DNA of 64,000 nucleotides, from the NCBI GenBank assembly GCA_963731125.1, contig CAVSVP010000007.1, positions 186,001 through 250,000 of the forward strand, read 5' to 3'. The number at the start of each line of letters is the position of its first letter. The first letter of the stretch is position 1. This DNA is from CAVSVP01 sp963731125. Its GTDB lineage: Bacteria > Pseudomonadota > Gammaproteobacteria > Competibacterales > Competibacteraceae. A model generated the notes under the pieces. It saw nothing but the letters and a program-made list of their open reading frames with translations, had not been told where the DNA came from and did no database searches. A program made the position numbers and the translations under genes. This document shows positions 52,034 through 61,400 of the stretch, piece after piece.

Positions 52034-52708
52034 ATGTCCATTCGCGACTGGCCTGACGATGAAAGGCCTCGGGAAAAACTGGTGCGTTACGGTGCTGCTG
52101 CGCTTTCCACTGCTGAATTGTTGGCTATCTTCCTACGCACCGGCGTCAGTGGTCGCAGCGCTGTGGACTTAGCTAGGGAACTTCTCACTCAGTACGGCGG
52201 CCTACGCCAATTGCTGGAAGCCGATCGAGAGAGTTTTTGTAACGGTCTAGGCTTAGGGATGGCCAAGTATGTGCAGTTGCAAGCCGTATTAGAACTCAGT
52301 AGGCGTTATCTAGAGGCAACTATACGACGCGGTGACGTGTTGCAAAGTGCAGCCGACACTCAACTTTACTTAACCGCAAAGCTGCGTCATGAACCTCATG
52401 AAGTGTTTGCTTGCTTATTTCTTGATAATCGTCATCGAGTGATTAGTTTTGAAACGCTATTCTACGGCACCATTGATGGGGCTTCGGTGCATCCGCGCCA
52501 AGTAATGAAACGAGCCCTCCACTATAATGCCGCTGCCTTAATCTTGGCGCATAACCATCCCTCTGGTATCGCCGAACCCAGCAGCGCCGATGTCCAGATA
52601 ACGCTGCGCCTAAAGGAAGCTCTAGCATTCATTGACGTCCGAGTTTTAGATCATATTGTAGTGGGTGATGGGCAAAGTGTATCGTTCGCCGAACGAGGGT
52701 TGTTGTGA
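52034..52708 (+). CDS. radC: RadC family JAMM domain protein
   Basis: The 224-residue protein has an N-terminal helix-hairpin-helix part (LVRYGAAALSTAELLAIFLR; LLEADRESFCNGLGLGMAKY). The JAB1/MPN metal site is HNHPSGIAEPSSAD near 171-184, with an upstream glutamate strand. Despite its name the family is not clearly involved in DNA repair; many members lie on mobile DNA, but this copy is the chromosomal type. It is divergent from hisB, with AAGGAG upstream of its ATG. Confidence 0.93.
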   Translation: MSIRDWPDDERPREKLVRYGAAALSTAELLAIFLRTGVSGRSAVDLARELLTQYGGLRQLLEADRESFCNGLGLGMAKYVQLQAVLELSRRYLEATIRRGDVLQSAADTQLYLTAKLRHEPHEVFACLFLDNRHRVISFETLFYGTIDGASVHPRQVMKRALHYNAAALILAHNHPSGIAEPSSADVQITLRLKEALAFIDVRVLDHIVVGDGQSVSFAERGLL

Positions 52709-52714
52709 AAGCCG

Positions 52715-53191
52715 TCAGCGACTATTAAAAGACTTTTGTAGACGTTCCCGAATGTCAGCAGGTAATTGCTCTTTTAAATTTTCTATCTGAGAAAATAGAT
52801 GCGACTCTTGCTGCATTTTAAAATCCAGCTCTCTGCCTCTCTGTTCTCTCTCGAGTCGCTGTCTAATACTGAGCCTATCAACGTTGGCAGATTGCACCGC
52901 TGTTTGTCGCGACGGCGCCGCTGGAGGAACTGCTGTAGGCAATTGCCGGTGCTGACGCAGCTGCAGCTGGCGCTGTTGAAACTGCTGCTGCTGAAAAAGT
53001 TCCTTTAGCTGTTGTTTATTTGAAAAACCCTGCTGCTGCCTCAAAATTTTTTGCTGGCGAATTTTTAAATCGATGCTCTGTCCCTCATTAAATCTGCGCA
53101 TCCTACCGTCCGGCTCTGCCCAAGAGACATTGGCTATTGCGCAAAGGCATAGAAAAAACATTGTTAGCCTGAATAATTTGCTGATATTCAC
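52715..53191 (-). CDS. Secreted glutamine-rich hypothetical protein
   Basis: The 158-residue product has a signal peptide of about 25 residues (LFRLTMFFLCLCAIANVSWA, cleavage before EPD). The mature part is very rich in Q and R (LKELFQQQQFQQRQLQLRQH), likely helical or coiled, with a proline-rich hinge and a C-terminal helix (QIENLKEQLPADIRERLQK). No family is recognised. It faces radC tail to tail with six bases between the stops. Confidence 0.65.
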   Translation of the reverse strand: MNISKLFRLTMFFLCLCAIANVSWAEPDGRMRRFNEGQSIDLKIRQQKILRQQQGFSNKQQLKELFQQQQFQQRQLQLRQHRQLPTAVPPAAPSRQTAVQSANVDRLSIRQRLEREQRGRELDFKMQQESHLFSQIENLKEQLPADIRERLQKSFNSR

Positions 53192-53264
53192 ATCACGTTA
53201 GGCTATTTAATCGGTTGATAGTTGCGCAGAGGGTATTAAACCTCTTGCATAAATCAGACTCTAG

Positions 53265-53585
53265 CCCGGATATTTCACAAATTGATACTGCCGAGTATCC
53301 ACTTTAGCCGGGACACTTTGCAGGCTACTTGGTAGGAGCGAGCTTGCTCGCGATTGAGGCATCTATGAGGGTGAGTTCGCGAGCAAACTCGCTCCTACCG
53401 GTGGATGTGGCGGCTAACACCTCCCGCCTTAAGTTCGTAGCCCTACCACTTCAATCATACGCTATGATTTTTACAGCGAAACATCCTTATGCTGAACATC
53501 GGGTTATTTACGAGAATGCGGCGCCTATTTTCTCTTATAATCAATAGCATAGAAAGATAAACGGTGGTTTAGTGAAATAGCCGGG
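53265..53585. mobile_element. IS5-like MITE with CTAG target duplication
   Basis: A 321-bp non-coding element starts CCCGGATATTTCAC and ends GTGAAATAGCCGGG (one mismatch). CTAG flanks it at 53261-53264 and 53586-53589, fitting the YTAR target of IS5-group elements. The uninterrupted form of the flanking repeat survives at 59405-59470. A REP pair lies inside it. The rest of 53192-53893 shows no gene. Confidence 0.75.
53331..53399. repeat. Inverted REP pair (BIME-like)
   Basis: GGTAGGAGCGAGCTTGCTCG is followed after about 30 bases by its inverted partner (TTCGCGAGCAAACTCGCTCC and TACC). The unit closely resembles REP sequences of pseudomonads. It is the only REP seen in this window, and no REP-associated transposase is present. 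Confidence 0.85.
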
Positions 53586-54211
53586 CTAGCTGTTCGGGCT
53601 GGACGTGTTCTAGCCGCTCAGCCCTGCCATCTGGTAGATATTCGCTATCGCGAACCTCCTTGTGGGCTGCTGGCGGCGTCTTTAAGACCGGCGCTTAAGT
53701 TTGCAAAAAATCTATTCCTTCACGGCGGAAAAAATGGATATAGCGCCAGCCATATGAATTGATGCTTATGATCTCATTACAATCGTCGTTCACTAACGAT
53801 TTGTAGCCTTTTAATCAGTATCAGGTCATGTGGCCAGCACTATAGTAACAGCCGATACTGGAGAATTTTACCAATGAGAGGAGGTAATCACTCGTGAGGC
53901 TGCAAAACAATCTTTACACGACCACCGGTTGGGAGATTGCGGAAGACGTCTTTGATCCGGAGGAGCTTGTTATAACCGGTAGCAACTTTATGGTAGGTAA
54001 CGGTTACCTGGGATACCGTGGAACTTTTGAAGAATGGGAACAGGACCGCTATGTGGCGTGTATCGTCTCCGATACCTACGATACGGCCGATGGTAAGTGG
54101 CGGGAGCTGTGTAACGCCCCCAATGGCTTGTATACCAAATTGGTAATTGGTGGTGAAGAGGTGTCGTTCTTTCGCGATACGGTGAGCAATTATAAGCGCA
54201 GCTTAAATTTT

Positions 54212-55512
54212 GGTAGTGTCCCTCAACTCCCTTGATGATATTGGTTCAGTTTTGGGAACAGGTGTTCGATTTCGTGCAGCCGCTCAAGGAACTCTACTGG
54301 TACGCGGTAAGACAGCAACTCGGTCGTCGTCCAGACATGACCGGTCATGCCAGCCGCCATGGCAGGTGTTACGGAACGCCACTTGCGGGGTGAACCCGTT
54401 CCGCGGGTTGATTCCGGCATGGGCAACGGTTCTCGCAAACTCTCGTGGGGCAGAACCAGGTGGTAATACGCCAACGACAGCCAGAGCTGTTTCTCAAACC
54501 AAGTGATATCCTTGGAAAAGCGATTGGTGCGGCGTGTCAACCGACGATTACTTTGCCGTTGGGTTAAGTTGTCACGCTCCACCAAGCTGGTGTTGATGGT
54601 ATGACTGACTGGGGAGACGGCCAGGCACGCGGCAATCGCTTGCGGATCACCGAAAATGACCTGCGTACCGACTTCCACTCCCCGGCCCTTTTCCCGTTGT
54701 TTGACCACCTGGGCATACAGCAATCCTGGTGGTGGCCGGCGCCGGGGTTTAGGAAGCACGCCCCGGTCACCGCGACGTGGAGGGGTGTGCCATTGACCAT
54801 ACGTGTGCAGCAAGCTGTTCTTATATTCAGGCAGCTGATCGCTCGTGAAGAAGGGAAGGTGCGTATCGGTGACCTGAGCTACCCGCGCCAGCAACAAATT
54901 AGCGCTCTCCTGGGTACGCTTGCCAATGACACAGGCCACCACCAACCGCCACACCGGCGCAAAGGCGATCCATCCCCAGGCGTCGCCATACGTCTCGCAA
55001 TAGCGTTTGGCACCAGGCAGGTTATCTTGCTTGGTATGCACAAAGCTCCACAACTCATTCAGCTGACATTCGCTGACATGCAAGTTACTCCACAAATACA
55101 GCATGACGAGCCGACAGTGCCGCGCCGCGCGGTCAAGCCAAGCACAGACGGTATCCTTGTCGATTTGCACAATGCGTCCGGTGGTGCGCAACGAATTGCC
55201 TTCCGCCAAAGCACGCACGGCGGTCTCGAAAATAGCGGGATCAGCATCCAGACCGTAGTACGCAGTCGCAGTTCTCAAGGCGATACTACTCCCACAGGCT
55301 TTACATAGGGCCTGTGGCTGACCCTAGCTGGTGCCATTTTTAACCAACAGCCCCAGGCCAAAGGGTTTTCCATAGCAACGGCAGTGCACATTAGGACAAT
55401 ACAGCGTTTCCCAGTTCACCCAAGCCCCCTCGATGAGTTAAATTGCTCAATCGAGGATGCAAAACATGCTCAAAATCAGTCAAATCCATCAAGGGAGTTG
55501 AGGGACACTACC
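54212..55512 (-). mobile_element. IS1-like insertion sequence, 8-bp target duplication
   Basis: Perfect 26-bp terminal inverted repeats (54212-54237 and 55487-55512, starting GGTAGTGTCCCTCAACTC) bound a 1301-bp element. TAAATTTT is duplicated at 54204-54211 and 55513-55520. It carries one transposase gene on the minus strand with an in-frame stop. Confidence 0.93.
54223..55419 (-). pseudogene. IS1-like transposase with early in-frame TAG
   Basis: GTG at 55419 with GAGGGGG five bases upstream starts an N-terminal zinc-binding region (NWETLYCPNVHCRCYGKPFG). Codon 32 is TAG (55326-55324), after which the frame continues through LCKACGSSIALRT, a DNA-binding region and the IS1-like DDE core (WSFVHTKQDN; SLVERDNLTQRQSNRRLTRR), to the end at 54223. 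The downstream 351-residue frame is otherwise intact. Either this copy is dead or it depends on read-through or a partner copy elsewhere. Confidence 0.85.
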
Positions 55513-57569
55513 TAAATTTTAAAAATGGACTTTTTTCTCGGCAGTTCCGCTGGCAGTGTGAAGAGCGGCAGACAGAAGTCAAAAGCGAACGGTTTGCCAG
55601 CTACGACAATTTACATTTATTACCGCTGCGATACTGTTTTCAGGTTATTCAACCTGCCGAAGTCATATTAGTCACCGGCATCGATGGTCGAGTTTGGAAC
55701 CTAAATGGTGAGCATTTTGCCGCATGCCGGTCGTTACAGCTGGGAACAACGCTGGCGATGACGGCCACGACAGTGGAAGAAGGCATTCTGCTCTGTGTTA
55801 CGGAAGGGATCAGACTGCTGGGGAAATCTCCCGTATCCGAAGAAGTGTTTCAACAAGACCGGCAAATACTGCGCCGACTGCGTTTTCAATTAGCGGCGGG
55901 AGAAACTATTGAATTGGAGAAAGTCGTAGCCGTTTATAGCAGCAAGGACGTTGCCGAACCGCAAGAAGCTGCCAAAGATGCCGTCGAGGCGGGTCTACGA
56001 CTTGGCTATGGTGAGCTAAAGAGAGCTCACGAGCGGATATGGAAACGCATCTGGGATACCGCTGATGTACAAATTGAAGGTGACCTGGAAGCGCAGGTAA
56101 CTATGCGTTTTTGTTTATTTCATAATCGCATTGCCACACCGGCACATACCGACCACCTGCCTATTGGTGCTCGCGGGCTGTCCTGTCAGGCCTATCAGGG
56201 AGCTGCGTTTTGGGATCAGGAAATATTCAATATGCCGGTGTTTCTCTATACGGAACCCGCGATTGCCCGCAATCTCCTACTGTATCGTTACAAAACCCTT
56301 GACGGTGCGCGCCGAAAGGCTAGGCGTCTAGGCTACCAGGGTGCCTTTTATGCCTGGATCAGTGGCAACACAGGAGATGAACTTTGTCCTTCGTATTTTT
56401 TCAGGGATGTCTTGACTGGTCGAAAAATCCGTAATCACTTCAATGACTGGCAAATTCATATATCGCCGGATATCGTCTATGCCATTTGGAAGTACTACCA
56501 AGCCACGGAAGACTGGCTGTTCATAATGGAATACGGTGCGGAAATCATCTTTGAAGTAGCAAGATTTCTTGTATCCTTCGCTTATTTTAAGGAAGACAAA
56601 AACCGCTATGAGTTTCTACGAGTATTAGGACCCGATGAATACCACGAAAATGTCGATAACAATGCCTTTACGAATTACCAAGCGCAATTTACGTTGCAGC
56701 ACGCGGCGCTGATCTACCGCCAATTACAAGAGACACAACCAGCTGTTTTGGCAACCCTCGCAGAGCGGTTACGACTGGACGAAGCTGAAGTACAAACCTG
56801 GGAACGAATGGTTAAATTGATCTTTCTGCCTGCACCTGATCCCCACACTTTATTGATAGAGCAGTTCGATCGTTATTTTGAATTAGAGAATACCACGCCT
56901 GAAGTGGTAAAAAGTCGCCTCTTGGATCCGGGGGAATACTGGGGATGGCCCAACGGTGTAGCGGTAGCAACACAAGTTATTAAACAGGCTGATGTCATTC
57001 AGCTTTTCTGTCTACACGATACCTTTAGTCGCGCCGTCATAAAAACCAATTATGACTACTACCAACCGCGGTGTCAGCATGGTTCTTCGCTCAGTTATTC
57101 GGCTTATGCCATTGTCGCTAAACGGGCTGGTTATCTGGATCAGGCTTATGAATATTTTATGAAGACCAGTACCATAGATCTTTATAACGCTGCCAAAGCG
57201 GTGAGCGGAGGGACCTTTATCGGAGGAACTCATACGGCGGCGTGTGCCGGAGCCTGGCAAGCGGCCATAGTCGGTTTCGGCGGGTTAACTTTGCAAGATG
57301 AGATACTATGCCTTGATCCCGTTCTCCCCAAGGAATGGAAAAAGCTGGCCTTCAAACTAGCATATCGGGGTGGTATACTGGCAGTACAGATAACCACGGA
57401 TCGCATTATACTGAGAGCCCATGCGACCAATCCGAAGACCCTGCCAACGCAGGTTTACGGAAATATATTAATGCTTATCCCTAGTGCCACTGAAACAGTG
57501 GCTTATACTCCACACCAGTAGGAAACCAGGCTAAAACAAATGGGTAAGCCAATGTAATTTAATTAATGA

Positions 57570-59399
57570 TTAGTCCTCCATAGCAGGTAATACCTTCATG
57601 ACTTCTTCCATAGTAGTCAGCCCCGCTGCCACTTGGTAAGCAGCGCCGATTTGTAGCGGTTGCATTCCCTCCGTACTGGCTTGGAGGCGTATCTGAACGC
57701 TGTCAGGATCGGATCGGAACAGCTTACGCAATCCGGGGGTAACCGTGAGAATTTCATAGATACCCATGCGGCCCAAATAACCCGTATATCGGCATTCAGA
57801 ACAGCCTTGCGCTGTAATAATGTCCTTTGGTTTAGCAACGGGCCAGGGATGTACCAAGACTTCCCAGGTTGTTTGGGAAACTGAAGCGCTAACCTTGCAG
57901 TAGGGACATAACGTGCGTACTAAACGCTGGGCCACTACCCCGATTAGCGTGCTCTGAATGAGATAAGGGGGAATGCCTATATCCAATAGGCGGGTAATGG
58001 CAGAGGCGGCATCGTTAGTATGCAGTGTTGATAATACAAGATGGCCGGTCAGAGAAGCCTGTACAGACATCTGGGCAGTTTCCAAATCGCGAATCTCACC
58101 AACCATAATGATGTCTGGATCTTGGCGGAGCAAGGTACGGATGCCTTGTGCGAAAGTGAGTTCGATCCCAGGCTGCACCTGCATTTGATTAAGTTCTGGA
58201 GAAACCATTTCAATAGGATCTTCCACGGTACAAATATTGATTTCAGGGCGCGCAAGATATTTTAAGGTGGAATAAAGCGTGGTTGTTTTTCCAGAACCGG
58301 TAGGGCCGGTAACCAACACAATTCCATTGGGTTTGCCAATCATGGTACTCCAAACCCTCTCCTCTTGTGGAGAAAACCCTAATTGATTGAAGCTCTTGAC
58401 CACGGTATCCGGATCAAAAATTCGCATCACGCATTTCTCACCAAAGGCTGTGGGCATGGTGGAAAGCCGCAGTTCGATTTCACGGCCAGCGGGCGTACGG
58501 GTCTTGATACGCCCGTCCTGAGGACGGCGTTTTTCGGCGACATCCATGCGCCCTAAGATTTTGATGCGACTGATGACAGCATTCATGACCGGAGGGGGAA
58601 GTTCGTAGATCGGATGCAACACCCCATCAATGCGAAAGCGGATACGGCCTCTCTCACGGCGAGGTTCCAAGTGAATATCGCTGGTACGCTGAGCAAAAGC
58701 ATACTGCAATAACCAGTCAACGATTTGCACTATGGGGCGGTCATCGGCACCCAGTTCATTACCGGTTCGGCCCAATTCCAATAGTTGCTCAAAATTGAGC
58801 AATTCGCTTGCTGTGTGGCCTGTCTGCGCTTCATTCGCACCCAGCACAGAACGCGAAAGGTTATAAAACTCAAGCAAGTAACGATCAAGATCAAGAGGAT
58901 TAACAATGACCTTAGCGATGTTTTTATGCAGCAACCGCTTCAGTTCTAGTGCCCATTCCGTTAGGTATGGTTCGGAGGTCGCAAACACCACTAAATCTTC
59001 CTTAACAGCGATAGGCAGAATGCGGTAACGCGAAGCGTAAGCATAAGACACTAGTCCCGTTATTTTGGCAACATCGATCTTCAGAGGATCGATACGGTCG
59101 TAGGAAAACCCCGCTTTCTCAGCGAGCCAGCAGGTTAATCTTTCCAGACTCAGCGGATGATGAGGTGCCTGTATGCTTTCGAGATTTTGATTAGCGACAA
59201 TGACAAGCGGATGCAACTCTGTGCGTCTATTGCGGTTTCCTGCAATGCTTATATTGGCGGCATCCCGCTGCGTAATCAGGCCATCTACCACAAGTTGCTC
59301 TAAAATTTCCTCGACGGTAAGGCGGTGTTCAGGAACATGATGGTGTTGCTGGAGCGTTTCTAACACGGTTGCTAAATCCCTTGCTAACCTTGTAAGCAT
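57570..59399 (-). CDS. Type II secretion / type IV pilus assembly ATPase (GspE/PilB family)
   Basis: The 609-residue protein has N-terminal MshEN-like regions (AEKAGFSYDRIDPLKIDVAK) and the secretion ATPase core. Walker A is GPTGSGKTTTLYSTL near 370-384, the Asp box is TVEDPIEMVSPELNQMQV, Walker B is DIIMVGEIRDLETA and the His box is LSTLHTNDAASAITRLLDIG. A C-terminal zinc module follows (CPYC; CSECRYTGYLGR). It powers a secretion or pilus machine, but no other gsp or pil gene is near, so the system cannot be chosen. It is transcribed alone. Confidence 0.9.
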   Translation of the reverse strand: MLTRLARDLATVLETLQQHHHVPEHRLTVEEILEQLVVDGLITQRDAANISIAGNRNRRTELHPLVIVANQNLESIQAPHHPLSLERLTCWLAEKAGFSYDRIDPLKIDVAKITGLVSYAYASRYRILPIAVKEDLVVFATSEPYLTEWALELKRLLHKNIAKVIVNPLDLDRYLLEFYNLSRSVLGANEAQTGHTASELLNFEQLLELGRTGNELGADDRPIVQIVDWLLQYAFAQRTSDIHLEPRRERGRIRFRIDGVLHPIYELPPPVMNAVISRIKILGRMDVAEKRRPQDGRIKTRTPAGREIELRLSTMPTAFGEKCVMRIFDPDTVVKSFNQLGFSPQEERVWSTMIGKPNGIVLVTGPTGSGKTTTLYSTLKYLARPEINICTVEDPIEMVSPELNQMQVQPGIELTFAQGIRTLLRQDPDIIMVGEIRDLETAQMSVQASLTGHLVLSTLHTNDAASAITRLLDIGIPPYLIQSTLIGVVAQRLVRTLCPYCKVSASVSQTTWEVLVHPWPVAKPKDIITAQGCSECRYTGYLGRMGIYEILTVTPGLRKLFRSDPDSVQIRLQASTEGMQPLQIGAAYQVAAGLTTMEEVMKVLPAMED

Positions 59400-59404
59400 T
59401 AGAA

Positions 59405-59477
59405 CTCTTGCATCAGTCAGACTCTAGCTGTCTTGGCTGGGCGTGTCACCGCTGCTCAACCCTGCCTTAAGGCAGGG
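59405..59477. repeat. Interspersed repeat, uninterrupted copy
   Basis: CTCTTGCATCAGTCAGACTC followed by TAGCTGTC...GGCTGGGCGTGT and CTCAACCCTGCC matches the two flanks of the MITE at 53265-53585 (CTCTTGCATAAATCAGACTC, then TAGCTGTTCGGGCTGG and CTCAGCCCTGCC). A weaker half copy lies at about 15504-15527. It ends in the palindrome CCCTGCCTTAAGGCAGGG (59460-59477). Confidence 0.65.
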
Positions 59478-59585
59478 ATCTACTACCGTGCACATGCCTT
59501 GTCCGTTGCTGGCGATATCTCCCAGCCCGACACCTCAACGGTCATTTCTGCAAGAAGTGTATTGACGATGATGGAGTTTGCCAAT

Positions 59586-60599
59586 TTATACTGTGCGTAA
59601 TGAATTTTTGATCTGCTGGTAACTCATTAGTCGACGCGGATCAATTTCTTTTCTGGTTACCGCCGCCAGTAGAGCACAACCGGGTTCTACGGTATGGGTG
59701 CAGTCGGAAAACCTGCATTGTTTGAGTAAATGGGTAAGTTCTACAAAACCTCGTTCCACATCACCGGGCTCCAGTGTTCCCAACTCAAAGCTGCGCACTC
59801 CGGGGGAGTCAATGAGGTCTCCATCATCAGGCAAATGATAGAGGGTGGCAGTCGTAGTGGTGTGAGTACCACGACCGGTCGCTTGCGATAACGCCTGAAT
59901 TCGAATTTCCCGGTCAGGTAGCAGAGCCTGGATTAGGGAAGACTTTCCCACTCCGGACTGTCCAACTAGGATGCTGGTACAGCCCTTGAGTCGGCTGCGC
60001 AACGCATCCAGCCCATGATCCGAGCGAGTGCTGGCAAACAACAACGGATAGCCGATGCGGGTGTAGGTGGATAAGCGGGCTTTTAACGCCGCCAGAGCCT
60101 GTTTATCCAAAGTATCGATTTTGTTCAATACCAACAGCGGAGTGACCTGAATAGCAGCGATGGCAACCAAATAGCGGTCGATAAGAAATTCATTCAATTG
60201 CGGATAAGACGCCATTACCACAGCCACTTGATCTAAATTAGCGGCTATCGGTTTTAGGCGGCTAATGTAATCCGGCCGTGTCAACAAAGAGCGTCGCTCT
60301 TCGCGGGCAATCACTACGCCTTCCCCCATACAGGAGGCCTGCCAGATGATGCGGTCACCACAAACTAAAAATCCCAAATTTTGGCGTACGGCACAACGAT
60401 ATAATGCACCGTGTCGGTCCTCAACAATCAATGTAGAGCCATGGTTGGCAATTACCAAACCAGGCTGTTCTTGACCTAAATCGCTCTGGTTGAGTTTTGT
60501 GGTTCGGTGGACGGCACGTTGCACTGCTCTCAAACGACGCTGCTCCTGAGCCTGTTCAATACGATCCCGTTGACGGAGTGTGAGACGACGCCGTGTCAT
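59586..60599 (-). CDS. rsgA: Ribosome small subunit-dependent GTPase A
   Basis: RsgA is a circularly permuted GTPase for late 30S maturation. In the 337-residue product the motif order is G4 (LVLNKIDTLD), G1 (GQSGVGKSSLIQALL near 214), G3 (LIDSPGVRSF), the permuted order that defines the family. A C-terminal zinc finger follows (CRFSDCTHTVEPGCALLAAV). ATG 60599 is used; a TTG two codons upstream is possible. It is divergent from orn, as in many gammaproteobacteria. Confidence 0.95.
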   Translation of the reverse strand: MTRRRLTLRQRDRIEQAQEQRRLRAVQRAVHRTTKLNQSDLGQEQPGLVIANHGSTLIVEDRHGALYRCAVRQNLGFLVCGDRIIWQASCMGEGVVIAREERRSLLTRPDYISRLKPIAANLDQVAVVMASYPQLNEFLIDRYLVAIAAIQVTPLLVLNKIDTLDKQALAALKARLSTYTRIGYPLLFASTRSDHGLDALRSRLKGCTSILVGQSGVGKSSLIQALLPDREIRIQALSQATGRGTHTTTTATLYHLPDDGDLIDSPGVRSFELGTLEPGDVERGFVELTHLLKQCRFSDCTHTVEPGCALLAAVTRKEIDPRRLMSYQQIKNSLRTV

Positions 60600-60822
60600 T
60601 AGCAATTTTCTTTGCCGGAATGTTGGGAAACTAACAGAACAACTAGCGTAAAGTGAGAGAGAGAGTTAACGATCGTCACAATGATTTCCGTAAATAAGCG
60701 TTAAGTTATTACCATGATTGAGCAATTTGCTGCCAGCCTAGTTTGTTCCATAGCAAAAATCCAGTGCAAACCACTCTGTTGCACTGCCAAGTGAAGCTAA
60801 CTGAAGTCAATGGAGAAAAAAA

Positions 60823-61377
60823 TTGCAGTCCATATCACCCGATAATTTAATTTGGATCGACTTGGAAATGACCGGTTTGGATACTCAAACCGACCAAATT
60901 CTCGAAATTGCCACTATTGTCACCGACGATCAGCTTACTATCCTCGGCGAGGGGCCGGTGCTCGCAATCCACCAAAGCGATACTATGCTGGCGACCATGG
61001 ATGAATGGAATCAAAATCAACATCATAACTCCGGATTACTTGAGCGAGTCCGTATCAGCCGTATTACTGAGCGAGAGGCGGAATTGCAGACTTTGGAATT
61101 CCTAAGCCAGTATGTGCCTAAAGGAAAGTCGCCCATGTGCGGGAATAGTATCTGCCAAGACCGCCGCTTTCTTGCCCGTTGGATGCCTGAGTTGGAAGCT
61201 TACTTTCATTATCGTCATATCGACGTAAGCACTCTCAAAGAGCTGGCGCGCCGCTGGTATCCGAAGGTGGCTAAGGGGTTCAGCAAATCCTCCTCTCACC
61301 TGGCTCTGGATGATGTGCGGAATTCCGTTGAAGAATTGCGTTATTATCGACAACATATGCTTTTTAAGCCGAATTAA
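60823..61377 (+). CDS. orn: Oligoribonuclease, TTG start
   Basis: Orn degrades 2-5 nucleotide RNAs and pGpG to mononucleotides and is often essential. The 184-residue protein carries the DEDDh motifs: WIDLEMTGLD, the aspartate in MCGNSICQDRRFL, and HLALDDVRNSVEELRYYR. The start is TTG at 60823, supported by GGAG eight bases upstream (ATGGAGAAAAAAA) and by homologues starting near this point; there is no in-frame ATG before the motifs. Confidence 0.95.
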   Translation: MQSISPDNLIWIDLEMTGLDTQTDQILEIATIVTDDQLTILGEGPVLAIHQSDTMLATMDEWNQNQHHNSGLLERVRISRITEREAELQTLEFLSQYVPKGKSPMCGNSICQDRRFLARWMPELEAYFHYRHIDVSTLKELARRWYPKVAKGFSKSSSHLALDDVRNSVEELRYYRQHMLFKPN

Positions 61378-61400
61378 AGAGATGCTCCTATAATTGAGGA

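Larger units (their letters stand above)
53894..57521 (+). pseudogene. GH65 family glycoside phosphorylase, interrupted by an IS1-like element
   Basis: The front part (53894-54211) reads ITGSNFMVGNGYLGYRGTFE and the back part (55521-57521) contains the catalytic acid region GPDEYHENVDNNAFTN and HGSSLSYSAYAIVAKRAGY. This is the kojibiose/trehalose/maltose phosphorylase family, which splits alpha-glucosides with phosphate. Removing the IS and one 8-base duplication gives one continuous frame (SLNF joined to KNGLF) of about 770 residues, the normal length. The start is GTG 53894 with GGAGGT eight bases upstream. Except for the insertion the gene looks undamaged, so the event is recent. Confidence 0.88.

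Noticed and set aside
53329..53547. Plus-strand frame of 72 codons after the secreted protein gene
   Set aside because: It runs through the REP pair and the MITE interior; non-coding repeat.
43009..55419. Reassignment of TAG as a sense codon
   Set aside because: nusA, infB, truB and glyS all end in TAG at the expected lengths.
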